Positions 17,793 to 26,514 of a DNA stretch of 64,000 nt are shown piece by piece. The notes under the pieces were generated by a model. It saw only the letters and a program-made list of their open reading frames with translations. It did no database searches and was not told the origin of the DNA. Location: positions 2,323,501 to 2,387,500 of the forward strand of contig NZ_CP014327.1 of the NCBI RefSeq assembly GCF_000812665.2, written 5' to 3'. Position 1 is the first letter of the stretch. Every line of letters begins with the position of its first letter. The translations under genes were made by a program, and so were the position numbers. This DNA comes from Falsihalocynthiibacter arcticus. GTDB taxonomy: Bacteria > Pseudomonadota > Alphaproteobacteria > Rhodobacterales > Rhodobacteraceae.

Positions 17793-17800
17793 GGTATACC
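17793..17800. promoter_or_regulatory. Candidate GntR operator upstream of its own gene
   Basis: GGTATACC, flanked by AA on both sides, is a short palindrome of the T-GGTATACC-A type bound by FadR/FCD-subfamily regulators. It lies just upstream of the GntR gene here. An independent GntR gene at 26794 has the longer version ACTGGTATACCAGT beside it. Confidence 0.4.
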
Positions 17801-17827
17801 AAGATGGATGACAAAGGTGTAACTCCA

Positions 17828-18511
17828 ATGACTCAGCGAAACATGACCATTTCCCTCGTTCAGAGTGTCTATAATGAATTGCTTTCCGATCTTGCGGCAA
17901 ACCGTCGTCAAGCTGGCGATCGTCTTGTGGAAGCGGTTATTGCACGTCAGAGAGAGGTTTCAAGAACGCCAGTTCGAGAAGCTCTTGGACGGCTTGAGAA
18001 TGATGGGCTGATTGAGAGCGTACCGCCGAATGGATACGTCATTATCACGCCGACGATTGAGGATATTCGTGAAATTTTTGCGATCCGCCGTGCGCTTGAG
18101 CCCTTGGCCTTCTCTGGTCTGATAGAGGTTGCGAGCGCGAATGATGATACGGAGTTGCGCTCGCTTCTCTCTAATGTTCAGGCCGCGCACACACCCGAAG
18201 ATGCCGCTACTGCAAATATTTTCTTCCGTAACTTCTGGATGTCCCGAATTCAAAATCGCCGCCTGAAAGAAACGCTCTCTCGCTTCCATATGCAGGTCCA
18301 TTTGGTACGTGCAGCGACCCTGAAGCTCTCGAGCGGGCGTGAAACTGCGCGCATTGGCGCTGGCAAATTAGCCGAGAGCTATTGGGCGCGTGATACCGAT
18401 GCCGCGCAAGATGCGATGACGCAGTTTGTTGATGCTGCTCTTGCCACTTTTGAAGCTGTCGCAGCGGAAAAGGAGATGGCCCAAGAACCATTGCCAAAAT
18501 TAACTGGATAA
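17828..18511 (+). CDS. GntR-family regulator, FCD (FadR-like) subfamily
   Basis: The product is 227 residues from the ATG at 17828, which has AAGGTG at good spacing; an in-frame ATG at 17804 is possible but sits almost on the GGTATACC palindrome. The winged helix is at about residues 8-68 (VSRTPVREALGRLENDGLIE). The FCD ligand-binding domain follows (IREIFAIRRALEPLAFSGLI, then the helical part to the end). It is co-directional with, and 61 bases upstream of, the second TRAP operon, so it is probably that operon's regulator, responding to an organic acid. Confidence 0.88.
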   Translation: MTQRNMTISLVQSVYNELLSDLAANRRQAGDRLVEAVIARQREVSRTPVREALGRLENDGLIESVPPNGYVIITPTIEDIREIFAIRRALEPLAFSGLIEVASANDDTELRSLLSNVQAAHTPEDAATANIFFRNFWMSRIQNRRLKETLSRFHMQVHLVRAATLKLSSGRETARIGAGKLAESYWARDTDAAQDAMTQFVDAALATFEAVAAEKEMAQEPLPKLTG

Positions 18512-18572
18512 CAAAACAGGCCCGAACAAGTCGATTAAACGATGGGGCTTTTCAACCAACAATGAGGGAATT

Positions 18573-19565
18573 ATGACTAAGTTTTTACTCCTAAAGGGCG
18601 TTGCCGCCGCTGCAGTTTTTGGATTGTCATCCGTTGCTGCTCAGGCCGAGGATATTATCCGCGCTGTGACATTCACACCCGCACAGGTGTCGTTTTCGCG
18701 AAACTTTCAAGGCTTCGTTGACCTCGTAAATGAGCGCGGCGAAGGCGTTGTTCAAGTACAGATAATTGGTGGACCAGAAACCATTCCACAGGAGCGGATG
18801 GGCGAGGCACAAAAGAACGGTATCGCCGACATGTTCCTCCTGCCGGCGGGTCTATATCTTAACCTCGTTCCAGAAGGCGAAGCGTTTGCCGGTTCCAACC
18901 TTGACCCAATGGCACTCAGAGCTGCGGGCGGCATGGAATTGGTGAACAAACCATTTCACGAAAAAGGCAACTCCCATGTGTTGGCGCATGTTGACGGTGG
19001 CGCCAGCTTCTTTTTGTGGACCACTGAAAAACCGGGCGTCGATGAGAATGGCCAGATCGATCTAGAGGGTATTCGGATGCGCTCGTCGCCATTGTTCCGC
19101 TCCTTTCTAGAAGAACTTGGTGCGACAAATGTCGTCCAAAGTGCGAGTGAAGTTTACACATCGCTCGAACGTGGCGTTGTGGAGGGCACAGCCTATCCTG
19201 TGACGGGACTTCGTGATTTCGGTTGGGACAAGTTTTTGAAATATCGCGTTAATCCAGGATTTTTCCAAACGGATGTGTTGGTTTCAATGAATCTGGATAG
19301 CTGGAATGCTCTTTCTGACGAGGCCAAGGAAATCGTCAATCAAGCCGCGATTGATCACGAGGCGTCTTCGTATGAGGCGAGTATTGCGTTGAACGAGGAA
19401 GAGAGCCAGATCCTTTTGGAGGGCGGCATTGAGAATATCGAATTGACTGGCGAGCAGCGTCAAATCTTCCTTGAGAAAGCATATGACATTTCTTGGCAGC
19501 GCCTAAAGGATCGTGATCCGACAATGCACGACGAACTGAAAGCGGTGTTCTTTACCGATTTCTAA
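18573..19565 (+). CDS. TRAP transporter substrate-binding protein, DctP family
   Basis: The 330-residue periplasmic protein has a Sec signal (LLKGVAAAAVFGLSSVAAQA, cleavage before EDI). The mature part has the DctP core: VQIIGGPETIPQERMGEAQK, the hinge region LEGIRMRSSPLFRSFLEELG and SASEVYTSLERGVVEGTAYP. It is preceded by TGAGGGAATT. It is not closely similar by eye to the Tat-exported DctP at 13199, so the two TRAP systems are not a recent duplication. Confidence 0.9.
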   Translation: MTKFLLLKGVAAAAVFGLSSVAAQAEDIIRAVTFTPAQVSFSRNFQGFVDLVNERGEGVVQVQIIGGPETIPQERMGEAQKNGIADMFLLPAGLYLNLVPEGEAFAGSNLDPMALRAAGGMELVNKPFHEKGNSHVLAHVDGGASFFLWTTEKPGVDENGQIDLEGIRMRSSPLFRSFLEELGATNVVQSASEVYTSLERGVVEGTAYPVTGLRDFGWDKFLKYRVNPGFFQTDVLVSMNLDSWNALSDEAKEIVNQAAIDHEASSYEASIALNEEESQILLEGGIENIELTGEQRQIFLEKAYDISWQRLKDRDPTMHDELKAVFFTDF

Positions 19566-19577
19566 AAACGCTGTTTC

Positions 19578-19609
19578 GGCGGGGCTCCTGCTTGGTCAGA
19601 AGGCCCGCC
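19578..19609 (+). terminator. Hairpin between dctP and dctQ
   Basis: GGCGGG at 19578-19583 pairs with CCCGCC at 19604-19609 around a 20-base loop that can pair further. No T-run follows. The position after a highly expressed binding-protein gene suggests an mRNA-stabilising or attenuating hairpin rather than a full stop. Confidence 0.4.
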
Positions 19610-19664
19610 GCTCCCAAATTTGCGCTTTGCTTGCAGATATTTTCCCCCTCGAAAGGACATACAT

Positions 19665-20177
19665 ATGTCTTCGGTGTTTCGACTCCTTGATGCGGTGTCG
19701 CATCTATTGTTTCGTATTGCATGCTTATTGGTTGTGGCGATCGTTTTGATCGTCACCTATGACGTGTTGTCCCGAAATCTTGGCCTACCAATGTTTATTT
19801 GGGCGGTGAATTCGGTTGAATACGCAATGCTCCACGTTACATTTCTGTGCCTCCCATATCTCGTGATGACACGCGGTCATGTCAGTGTCGAAGTTGTATT
19901 GACCTACCTCCCAGTTCACGTGCGCAAAGCATGGGAGTTTGTACTGCACATCATTGCGGCGCTGATCTGCTTTTACCTCGCATGGCATAGCGGAAAGAGT
20001 TTTTTCACCGCGTTGATTGAAGGCACCTACGAAGTCCGCAGTTTCGATGCGCCCATGTGGACACTCTATGCGTCGATGCCTCTCGGCTTTGGGTTTGGGG
20101 GCGCTCAGTTCCTTTCCTTTATCGCGCGCGGCGAAAGCTTTTACGGTGCGGCGCCCGAAGCGCACGCAGGAATGTAA
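19665..20177 (+). CDS. TRAP transporter small permease, DctQ family
   Basis: I start this 170-residue protein at 19665 (MSSVFRLLDAVSHLLFRIAC), after CGAAAGGACATACAT; a frame from 19620 adds a non-conserved tail. Four membrane segments are visible, and the DctQ hallmark reads VTYDVLSRNLGLPMFIWAVN. It lies 12 bases upstream of the large permease. Confidence 0.9.
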   Translation: MSSVFRLLDAVSHLLFRIACLLVVAIVLIVTYDVLSRNLGLPMFIWAVNSVEYAMLHVTFLCLPYLVMTRGHVSVEVVLTYLPVHVRKAWEFVLHIIAALICFYLAWHSGKSFFTALIEGTYEVRSFDAPMWTLYASMPLGFGFGGAQFLSFIARGESFYGAAPEAHAGM

Positions 20178-20189
20178 GGAAGATTTGAT

Positions 20190-21502
20190 ATGATGGACTG
20201 GACCACTTCCATTGCGATCCTAATTGGCGGCCTGATCTTTTCGATGGGGATCGGTTTGCCCGTGGCGCTTGGATTCTTTTTGATTAACGTGATCGGCGTG
20301 TTTTTATTTATGGGCGGCGCGCGCGGGATTGATCAGATGATCTCCAACGCGACCATGGCGGTGTCGACGTATGCATTGGCACCTGTGCCGCTCTTTCTGG
20401 TTATGGGATCGCTGTTTTTCCACTCTGGCCTCGCGCGCCGTGTTCTAGATGCGATCGACGTTTTGATAGGCCGCCTTCCGGCGCGTCTGTCCTATCTTAC
20501 CATCACGTCAGGGACTGTGTTTGCTGCGCTGTCTGGATCGTCGCTGGCCAACACAGGTATGCTCGGCACATTGATGGTGCCCGAGATGATGAAGCGCGGG
20601 TACAAGAAACATATGGCGATTGGGCCCATCCTTGGCTCGGGTGGTTTGGCCGTGATTATTCCGCCGTCTACACTGGCGGTTCTCTTTGGGTCGCTGGCGG
20701 GGATTGATATTGGCGGCCTTCTTGTTGCGGGCCTGCTTCCAGGTTTAATTCTTGCGATATTCTACTCAATTTTGATTTTTGTTCAGGCAAAAATTGATCC
20801 CGAAGCCGCCCCGTCTTACGACTTTGAGCCTGTTAGTCGGTCCAAACGCATCAAGATATTTTGCAGAGATATTCTGCCGATGGTTGTGATCATGATGGCG
20901 GTTGTGGGATCGATTCTGACCGGATTTGCAACGCCCACAGAAAGTGGCGCACTTGGGATCGTTGCCGTTACAGCCCTTGCTTTGCTCTTTAAGGCCCTTG
21001 ATTTCAAAGCTGTCAACACAGCAATCACGGATGCTGCCCGTGTGACGGGGATGACGTTCCTTTTGATCACGGCCTCGTCGACATTTGCGCAGCTTTTGGC
21101 GTTTTCCGGCGCATCCTCGGGATGGTCCGCTGGGCAACTTCGCTTGAAATGGGGCCGACCGAAACGCTCTTGGTGATGGCCTTGATCCTGCTTGTCCTCG
21201 GGATGTTTATGGATCAGGTGTCGATGATGCTCATCACGCTTCCGCTCTTTGTTCCGCTGGCGCTGTCGTTGGATTTCGACATGATCTGGTGGGGATTAAT
21301 CATGCTTTTGATGCTTGAAGTTTCCTTCACAACACCGCCTTTTGGGCTGCTGCTCTTTGTGATGCACGGTGTGAGCCCGCCAGGAACGACATTGCCCGAA
21401 GTGGCAAAAGCGGCCCTGCCGTACATTCTATGTGTCTTCTTGCTGATCGGGTTGGTAATTATGTTCCCCCCTTTGGCTACCTTTATTCCCTCGCTGATGT
21501 AG
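20190..21502 (+). pseudogene. TRAP transporter large permease, DctM family, one apparent missing base
   Basis: The first 310 codons show the DctM pattern (PVPLFLVMGSLFFHSGLARR, FAALSGSSLANTGMLGTLMV, ATPTESGALGIVAVTALALL). At 21119-21121 the frame is lost within TCGGGATGG. With one extra G the protein reads on as SSGMVRWATSLEMGPTETLL and continues through FTTPPFGLLLFVMHGVSPPG to the stop at 21500-21502. The restored length, about 437 residues, is normal. Everything on both sides is well preserved and the operon is otherwise intact, so a consensus error is the simplest reading. If the shift is real, this TRAP system is dead. Confidence 0.85.
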
Positions 21503-21535
21503 GCACTTTGCCCGCTCTACAAAAAGGACAGATCA

Positions 21536-22042
21536 ATGAGTTTTCGCGACAGACTTTCTTATGATGCCAAGGCTGGTACGTATTACGACGGCGATATGCG
21601 CTATATGTTCATTAAGCCAGAAGCGGTCATGGGGATCGTGTTAGAAATGCCGCCAGAGCAACGCCCTGCGGTGTTTGACGCGATGATCCGCTCGGTTTTT
21701 ACAAACGGTGGAAAATCGGCACAAAGCTATAAAGATGCGGGGGCAGGGGCATCAGAATCCCTTCTTGCCGTGATCCGCGAAACCTCGGGCCAGTTGGGGT
21801 GGGGGGATTGGGATACGGTTTTGACAGAAAAGAGCCTCCGTGTGACGGTTCGGAATTCCCCCTTCGCCGCTGGATATGGCGATTCAGATGTGCCGGTTTG
21901 TGCGCTTATTGTTGGGATGTTGACGGCAGTTTCAGAAATGATTTTTGGGGCGGCGACACGCGTTACTGAAACAACATGCGCCGCGATGGGGGCTGATGAG
22001 TGTCGGTTTGAGGCGCGGGTCGCAAACGGATTTACGGAGTGA
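21536..22042 (+). CDS. V4R-domain protein
   Basis: The 168-residue soluble protein starts after AAAAAGGACAGATCA. Its C-terminal half ends in TRVTETTCAAMGADECRFEA (about residues 142-161), the signature end of the V4R (4-vinyl reductase) domain, whose two Cys and acidic residues bind a small molecule or zinc. V4R is known from the sensor domains of XylR/DmpR-type aromatic regulators and from bacteriochlorophyll BchJ. Here the domain is alone, without a DNA-binding part, between TRAP genes and an aldolase. The inference is a sensor or carrier for the pathway's aromatic compound. Confidence 0.75.
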   Translation: MSFRDRLSYDAKAGTYYDGDMRYMFIKPEAVMGIVLEMPPEQRPAVFDAMIRSVFTNGGKSAQSYKDAGAGASESLLAVIRETSGQLGWGDWDTVLTEKSLRVTVRNSPFAAGYGDSDVPVCALIVGMLTAVSEMIFGAATRVTETTCAAMGADECRFEARVANGFTE

Positions 22043-22130
22043 TGCAGGCTTATCTGTCTTCTCTGCGCCCGGCGGGCATCTCAAAACGCATTCTCAATCC
22101 ACACAAAAGTTTTCACACAAAAGGTACAAC

Positions 22131-22871
22131 ATGACATATTTGCGTAATGCTGTTGCGAAACGCGTTCCTTTGCGCGGGCCATTTGTGGCCCTTCCCACGC
22201 CGATGTCAGTTGAAATCGTAGCAGGGGCAAAGCCCGATTTTATCTGCATCGATACGGAGCATAGTCCAATTTCAGATGGGCTTTTGACAAATATGGTGCG
22301 CGCTGCTGATCTTGCCCGAATTCCGGCGCTTGTCCGTGTGCGCAGCAATCTACCACAGAATATTTCGGCCGCACTAGATGCGGGTGCTTGTGGTGTTCTT
22401 GTGCCGCATGTCTCGAACGCGAGTGAGGCAAAGGCGGCTGTGAGCGCTGCTCGATTTGCTCCGCATGGCACACGTGGAGCGGGGCCGGGGCGGGCTGCCT
22501 CGTATCTACGGGACATAGGGGGGTCGATTGAGCGTGCGCGCAAAGAAACCTTGGTGGCCGTTCAGCTTGAAACTCTTCAGGCGGTCAAAAATGTAGACGA
22601 AATTCTGGCTGTTGAAGGGATTGATTTGGTTTTTATCGGGCCGGGGGATCTTGGTGTCGATGCGGCAGCCCAAGCCTGCATCGAGAGCCTCGATGATTTG
22701 ATCGAGCGCTTGGTATCCGCGGCACAAGCGGCGGATGTACCTGTCGGTATTTTTACTGCGGATCGCGCCGCGAGCAAGCGCTGGCTTGCGCGCCTGTCCT
22801 TTGTGATCGAAGGGTCGGACGCACAGTTTCTTACGCTGGCCAGTGATGCGGCGGCGGCGGCTTTAGATTAA
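22131..22871 (+). CDS. HpcH/HpaI-family aldolase
   Basis: The 246-residue TIM-barrel protein belongs to the class II pyruvate aldolase group that includes 4-hydroxy-2-oxoheptanedioate aldolase. I start it at 22131 (MTYLRNAVAKRVPLRGPFVA), after AAAAGGTACAAC; the longer frame overlaps the V4R gene. Metal and substrate residues are visible in CIDTEHSPI, ALVRVRSN, the GACGVLVPHVSNASEAK loop, AVQLET and FIGPGDLGVD. Family enzymes cleave or form 2-keto-3-hydroxy acids with pyruvate. It is the last co-directional gene of the TRAP operon and suggests ring-cleavage-type or sugar-acid catabolism. Confidence 0.85.
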   Translation: MTYLRNAVAKRVPLRGPFVALPTPMSVEIVAGAKPDFICIDTEHSPISDGLLTNMVRAADLARIPALVRVRSNLPQNISAALDAGACGVLVPHVSNASEAKAAVSAARFAPHGTRGAGPGRAASYLRDIGGSIERARKETLVAVQLETLQAVKNVDEILAVEGIDLVFIGPGDLGVDAAAQACIESLDDLIERLVSAAQAADVPVGIFTADRAASKRWLARLSFVIEGSDAQFLTLASDAAAAALD

Positions 22872-22895
22872 GTCGCGCCCGCTTCGCTGCGGATT

Positions 22896-23387
22896 TTAAA
22901 CCGTTGCCTGTGCGCGCCCAAACTGTGCCCTCGCATAAATCAAGGCATCTCCAACTTCGAGGGCAGAGTTTTTAATTTCTCCGATGAAGACCCTGTGACT
23001 TCCTATATCGCTGTAAGAACTCAGTTCACAACACACTGAAGCAACGGCGGTGGTGAGCTGCGGCAATCCTCGATCCGTTTCTTCCCACACCCCAACGGAA
23101 AATTTTTGCGCACCCTTTAGCCCTCCTGCACCCGCAAAGGCTAGGGCGATATCGTCAGAGGTATGGTCAAGCAGTTGCACACTAAAACTTTTTAAGCGGG
23201 TGATTTCTGCGCAGGTGTCGGTCGCGCGGTTGACGCAGACCAAAAGACTTGGCGGGGTGTCAGTTACAGAGCAAACAGCCGTCGCCGTGATACCACGCCG
23301 GTTGTCGCCTTGCCCCACAGTAACAAGCGTTACAGCCCCAGGAAAAAGAGACATGGTTTGGCGGAATAAGTCGGTACTAATTGTCAT
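22896..23387 (-). CDS. Flavin reductase (HpaC-like)
   Basis: The product is 163 residues from the ATG at 23387; the longer frame runs through the LysR gene and is a shadow. It has the split-barrel flavin reductase pattern: FRQTMSLFPGAVTLVTVGQG, then GITATAVCSVTDTPPSLLVC and VNRATDTCAEI, with the tail HRVFIGEIKN. Such proteins make free reduced FMN/FAD for a separate monooxygenase. The partner is likely the acyl-CoA-dehydrogenase-fold oxygenase at 24372-25580, on the same strand with a LysR gene between. It overlaps that LysR gene by 11 bases. Confidence 0.87.
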   Translation of the reverse strand: MTISTDLFRQTMSLFPGAVTLVTVGQGDNRRGITATAVCSVTDTPPSLLVCVNRATDTCAEITRLKSFSVQLLDHTSDDIALAFAGAGGLKGAQKFSVGVWEETDRGLPQLTTAVASVCCELSSYSDIGSHRVFIGEIKNSALEVGDALIYARAQFGRAQATV

Positions 23388-24315
23388 GTGAAGCGATCTC
23401 CGGTGAAGGAAGGGCTGCGTGGATGAGCTCTCGGAGCCAAAGCAAGGCTGGGTCTTCGGAAAAACTGGAATGCACCCAAAGCTTGATGTCATAGGATGGC
23501 AATTCGAAAGGTAAATCGCGCGCAGAAAAGCCACCTCGCCCTTCGAGACGAAGAAAGATGGAATGCGGGAAAATCGCGACAAAATCGGTTTGTCGCACGA
23601 CTTCCGGCACAACGGTAAAGTGATCTAGACGGGCTTTGGCTTTTATGCTCAAACCGCGCTGCTTGAGGCTGTCTTGTGCCATTTGATATCCGGTCGCTGC
23701 ACGGCTCACATCCACGAAGGATAAGCGCGAAAAACTATCTTCGGACCACTCTTGCGTTAGCGCGGGATGACCTTCGCGCATCAGGCAAACCAAATGATCC
23801 TTGAGCAGAACACGCCCTTGGCATTGTGCCGTGTCAATTCCAGGAAGATAGCCGATGGCCAAATCTACATGGCCACTGCGCAATGCGCTCGCCGTTTCCG
23901 AAGGGTCAATGCGGACGGAGGTGATGCCGGCCTCCGGTGCGGCTTTTTCCAAGGCTGCCAAAATGCGTGGCATTGAGAAAAACTCGCCGGTGTCTGTCAT
24001 CGCGATGCGAAAGCGGCGTGTCGTCGTTTCTGGTACAAAACGATGCGTGTCCTGAACCGTTTGTTCCAGTAAGGCAAACGCAGTCTCAAATGGGCCACGC
24101 AACCGAGTAGCCGTTTCTGTGGGTATCATTTGATTTCCAACGCGTTGAAATAGGGGGTCGGAAAATTGATCTCGCAATCGACGCAAGGAATGGCTAACTG
24201 CGGGCTGGGTCAGGCCAAGGCGTTCTCCGGCGCCCGTCAGGCTTTGCATGTCCCAAATCGCCAAAAAGACTTTGATGAGATTGAGATCGAAGTGGCTAGA
24301 GTTGAAGTTTCTCAT
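23377..24315 (-). CDS. LysR-family transcriptional regulator
   Basis: The protein is 312 residues, starting MRNFNSSHFDLNLIKVFLAI. The winged helix is GAGERLGLTQPAVSHSLRRL (about residues 29-48), and the effector domain from about residue 95 (RFRIAMTDTGEFFSMPRILA) resembles the NodD/PcpR branch of the family. It is sandwiched between the monooxygenase and the flavin reductase on the same strand and overlaps the latter, so all three are probably one transcription unit and the regulator probably controls it. Confidence 0.88.
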   Translation of the reverse strand: MRNFNSSHFDLNLIKVFLAIWDMQSLTGAGERLGLTQPAVSHSLRRLRDQFSDPLFQRVGNQMIPTETATRLRGPFETAFALLEQTVQDTHRFVPETTTRRFRIAMTDTGEFFSMPRILAALEKAAPEAGITSVRIDPSETASALRSGHVDLAIGYLPGIDTAQCQGRVLLKDHLVCLMREGHPALTQEWSEDSFSRLSFVDVSRAATGYQMAQDSLKQRGLSIKAKARLDHFTVVPEVVRQTDFVAIFPHSIFLRLEGRGGFSARDLPFELPSYDIKLWVHSSFSEDPALLWLRELIHAALPSPEIASHDN

Positions 24316-24371
24316 GAAGGATTTCCAACCCATAAAGAATGTAGCAAAGAATCAATCGTTGCTCTTTGACC

Positions 24372-25580
24372 TCAGGGGTAACCGCGAGGGGCGTCTAAAC
24401 CGGCTAAAACCCGCCCTGCGTTTTCAATCGTCATATCGGTCACAGCGGCATGTTGGGTCACAACCATTGCATCGCGCAGATAGCGTTGCATGGGGTTCCC
24501 CGAAGCAATCACGCCCATCCCAGAAATAGTATAGCATTTTTGCACAATTTGCGCGCCAACCTTGGCAGCGTTCGAGGCACTCAATCGCAACAAGTTGATG
24601 TGTTCAAGTGGCACAGGGTCTCCTTGAAGAAGATAGTCCCACGCTTCTTCGGCAGCTTCGTAAAAAAACGCGCGCGCACCGCGCAGGGCTGCTTCTGTCT
24701 CCGCGACGCCAGTTAAATAATATCCGCGGTCACAAAGGCGGGAATGTCCGGCCATGAGCTTTGCTGCGTTAGACACGGATTTTGCATGCTCAATTGCGGC
24801 ACGTGCCAAACCAAGGTTACAGGCTGCGTGAACTTGCGCTTGGTACGCCATTGCAGGATATCGGTAGAGCGGTTCGTCAAATAGGCCAGGGGCGCCACGT
24901 TCACAAATCCAAGTGTCAGAATAGTATTTGTCCGTTACTGTGGTGTCGTGGCTGCCTGTGCCTTGCATGCCGGAAACGTCCCAACATTCAATGATCTCTA
25001 CCTCGTCGGCAGGCGCAACAGCCATCATTACGATGGGCGGAGCGTTCGGCTCGTCGCCCTGCGGAACGCCTTCGATCCCGACGCCAATCCAGTCAGCCCC
25101 CATGCAACCAGATGCGAATTTCCAACGGCCAGACACATTCCAGCCGCCTTCAACACGTGTGGCCTTTTGGACGGGATGTAACCCGCCAGCAAAAACTTGA
25201 TCGGGTCCGTTCGCATACATAATTTCTTGGGCTTCGATGGGCAATGCGGCGGTATATGTGTTTGCTGAGCCAAATGCCGAGACCCACGCCGCAGAGCCAT
25301 CGACTGTGCCGATTTTATCAACCATTTTCAGAAAGTGATGGGGCGCCATCGCGTCGCCACCAAACCGCGTAGGTGTGGCAGACCGGAAAATCCGTGCTTT
25401 TTTCATGAGCGCGATAATGTCTTTTGGCACATGCCGTTTTTGCTCGATCTCGCCGCGTCTCTCTGCAATCGTCTTGAGTAGATGCTTGAATTCTAAAGTT
25501 TCCGTGAGTTTCGAAAAATCCTGTTCCAACGACTGGGCGCTTGAAATTTCTGTTGTTTTTACATCAAGTACTGTTGTCAT
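24372..25580 (-). CDS. Flavin-dependent monooxygenase, acyl-CoA dehydrogenase fold
   Basis: The 402-residue protein has the fold of group D two-component flavin monooxygenases (HsaA/HpaH type). Visible landmarks are ATPTRFGGDAMAPHHFLKMV (about residue 68), DGSAAWVSAFGSANTYTAAL (about residue 93) and VSGRWKFASGCMGADWIGVG (about residue 149), with a helical C-terminal bundle (INLLRLSASNAAKVGAQIVQ). True acyl-CoA dehydrogenases have a catalytic Glu and a CoA site that I do not see. With the flavin reductase at 22896 it should hydroxylate an aromatic or heteroaromatic substrate. The V4R protein and aldolase next door fit a degradation pathway. Confidence 0.85.
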   Translation of the reverse strand: MTTVLDVKTTEISSAQSLEQDFSKLTETLEFKHLLKTIAERRGEIEQKRHVPKDIIALMKKARIFRSATPTRFGGDAMAPHHFLKMVDKIGTVDGSAAWVSAFGSANTYTAALPIEAQEIMYANGPDQVFAGGLHPVQKATRVEGGWNVSGRWKFASGCMGADWIGVGIEGVPQGDEPNAPPIVMMAVAPADEVEIIECWDVSGMQGTGSHDTTVTDKYYSDTWICERGAPGLFDEPLYRYPAMAYQAQVHAACNLGLARAAIEHAKSVSNAAKLMAGHSRLCDRGYYLTGVAETEAALRGARAFFYEAAEEAWDYLLQGDPVPLEHINLLRLSASNAAKVGAQIVQKCYTISGMGVIASGNPMQRYLRDAMVVTQHAAVTDMTIENAGRVLAGLDAPRGYP

Positions 25581-25669
25581 TGGAGCATTCCTTTTCGCTG
25601 TTTAAATGTATTAGCGCCGAAATTACTTCATAAATCAAATTCATTTTACTAACTGTGCGCATGAACTAA

Positions 25670-25697
25670 ATTCATTCATTCATTCATTCATTCATTC
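25670..25697. repeat. Tetranucleotide repeat, seven copies of ATTC
   Basis: Seven perfect ATTC units run from 25670 to 25697, preceded by related AAATTCATT boxes at 25638 and 25667. The repeat lies 90-117 bases upstream of the monooxygenase start at 25580, where its length could change promoter spacing. Such repeats are prone to slipped-strand change. Confidence 0.9.
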
Positions 25698-25879
25698 ACT
25701 TGCTCGTGACCGCCCTCACGGTCCTTGGGTAGATGCAATGTGAACTCAAGTTAGTTCGCGACATTTGTTCTATCCCTGTTTTCTTAGTTCCTCAGTGAAG
25801 GTTTCGGTCGGAGTGAAGTGGCCCGGCAAAGCTGGACCGCGTGCTTAAGTGTATCCAACACGAATGAATGGATACGAGA

Positions 25880-25999
25880 ATGACGCGCCAGTGTAGGTTG
25901 CTCAAGATCAGCCTTTCGTCGATCTATTACACACCAGTTGGGGTGAATGCTGAGACACTTAAGCTGATGCATGAGATTGATAGGGTGTTCACCAAATAA
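25880..25999 (+). pseudogene. IS3-family transposase OrfB, N-terminal fragment
   Basis: ATG at 25880 opens a 39-codon frame: MTRQCRLLKISLSSIYYTPV then GVNAETLKLMHEIDRVFTK and a stop at 25997. The pattern RQC.LL.is.ssyYY.P.g...e.l.Lm..ID..f is the start of IS3-family OrfB. The catalytic DDE domain is absent, and the sequence passes directly into a mobilisation-protein fragment. Confidence 0.6.
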
Positions 26000-26002
26000 G
26001 CA

Positions 26003-26355
26003 TGCCGTCATCCGCCGCACTAAACTTGCAGACAGGAAGGCACGTGAGGACAAAGCTGCAGAGCTCGCTGACAAAGAAGCCAGCATTGCCCACCGCGAGG
26101 CCGAGTTGACCGAAGCGGTTGAGGCCATGAGTGAGGTTTTTGAAGCCGTTGAAATCGGCGAGGCCGTGGTTGAAAACGGCCAATTCTTTCTGTCGCGCTG
26201 GCCCGATATCATCGCCCGCATGCGGGGCGATGGCCGCGATGACGTCTCCGCCCCAGTCCGCAAGCTGATCAACGGCTTTGTCGGTCTTGTGGTGCGCTTG
26301 ACTAAATGGGGGCAGGACAGTGATGGGCCCGAAGTGCAAGAGGATGATGGGCCGA
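26003..26355 (+). pseudogene. Fragment of a plasmid mobilisation/recombination (Mob/Pre-like) protein
   Basis: The open frame encodes a long charged helix, RTKLADRKAREDKAAELADK then EASIAHREAELTEAVEAMSE, followed by EVFEAVEIGEAVVENGQFFL. A C-terminal coiled coil of this kind is found in MobV/Pre-type relaxases of alphaproteobacterial plasmids. No relaxase catalytic domain is present upstream, and the similarity is composition-based, so the family is tentative. After about 26355 the frame enters unrelated DNA. Confidence 0.4.
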
Positions 26356-26394
26356 GTTTTGGTAGGTATCCCCTGATCCGAACACCCCTCCGTC

Positions 26395-26514
26395 CTGTGC
26401 TTGACGAAACTCATTTCCAATTAGAAGGCCTGACAAATAGCTTACCATGTCACGAACCGCGAGTTCGCCTGAGCGTGTCATGGTTGAAAACAGACCCATC
26501 AACACCTAGGGGGC
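26395..26514 (-). pseudogene. Probable fragment of 2-dehydro-3-deoxygalactonokinase
   Basis: On the minus strand the DNA reads VLMGLFSTMTRSGELAVRDM then VSYLSGLLIGNEFRQAQDG. The stretch LFS.....G.L....m..YLSGLLIG.E is the strongly conserved end region of DgoK-type kinases, which phosphorylate 2-keto-3-deoxygalactonate. Only about 40 codons remain. The fragment lies beside the GntR-controlled sugar operon at 26794-36721 and may be a remnant of that sugar-acid pathway. Confidence 0.45.

Noticed and set aside
24372-25580. Acyl-CoA dehydrogenase of fatty-acid oxidation
   Set aside because: It shares the fold, but there is no visible catalytic Glu/CoA context, and the neighbouring flavin reductase fits a two-component monooxygenase better.
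25670-25697. Possible CRISPR repeat
   Set aside because: Units are 4 bases, directly adjacent and without spacers; it is a simple sequence repeat.
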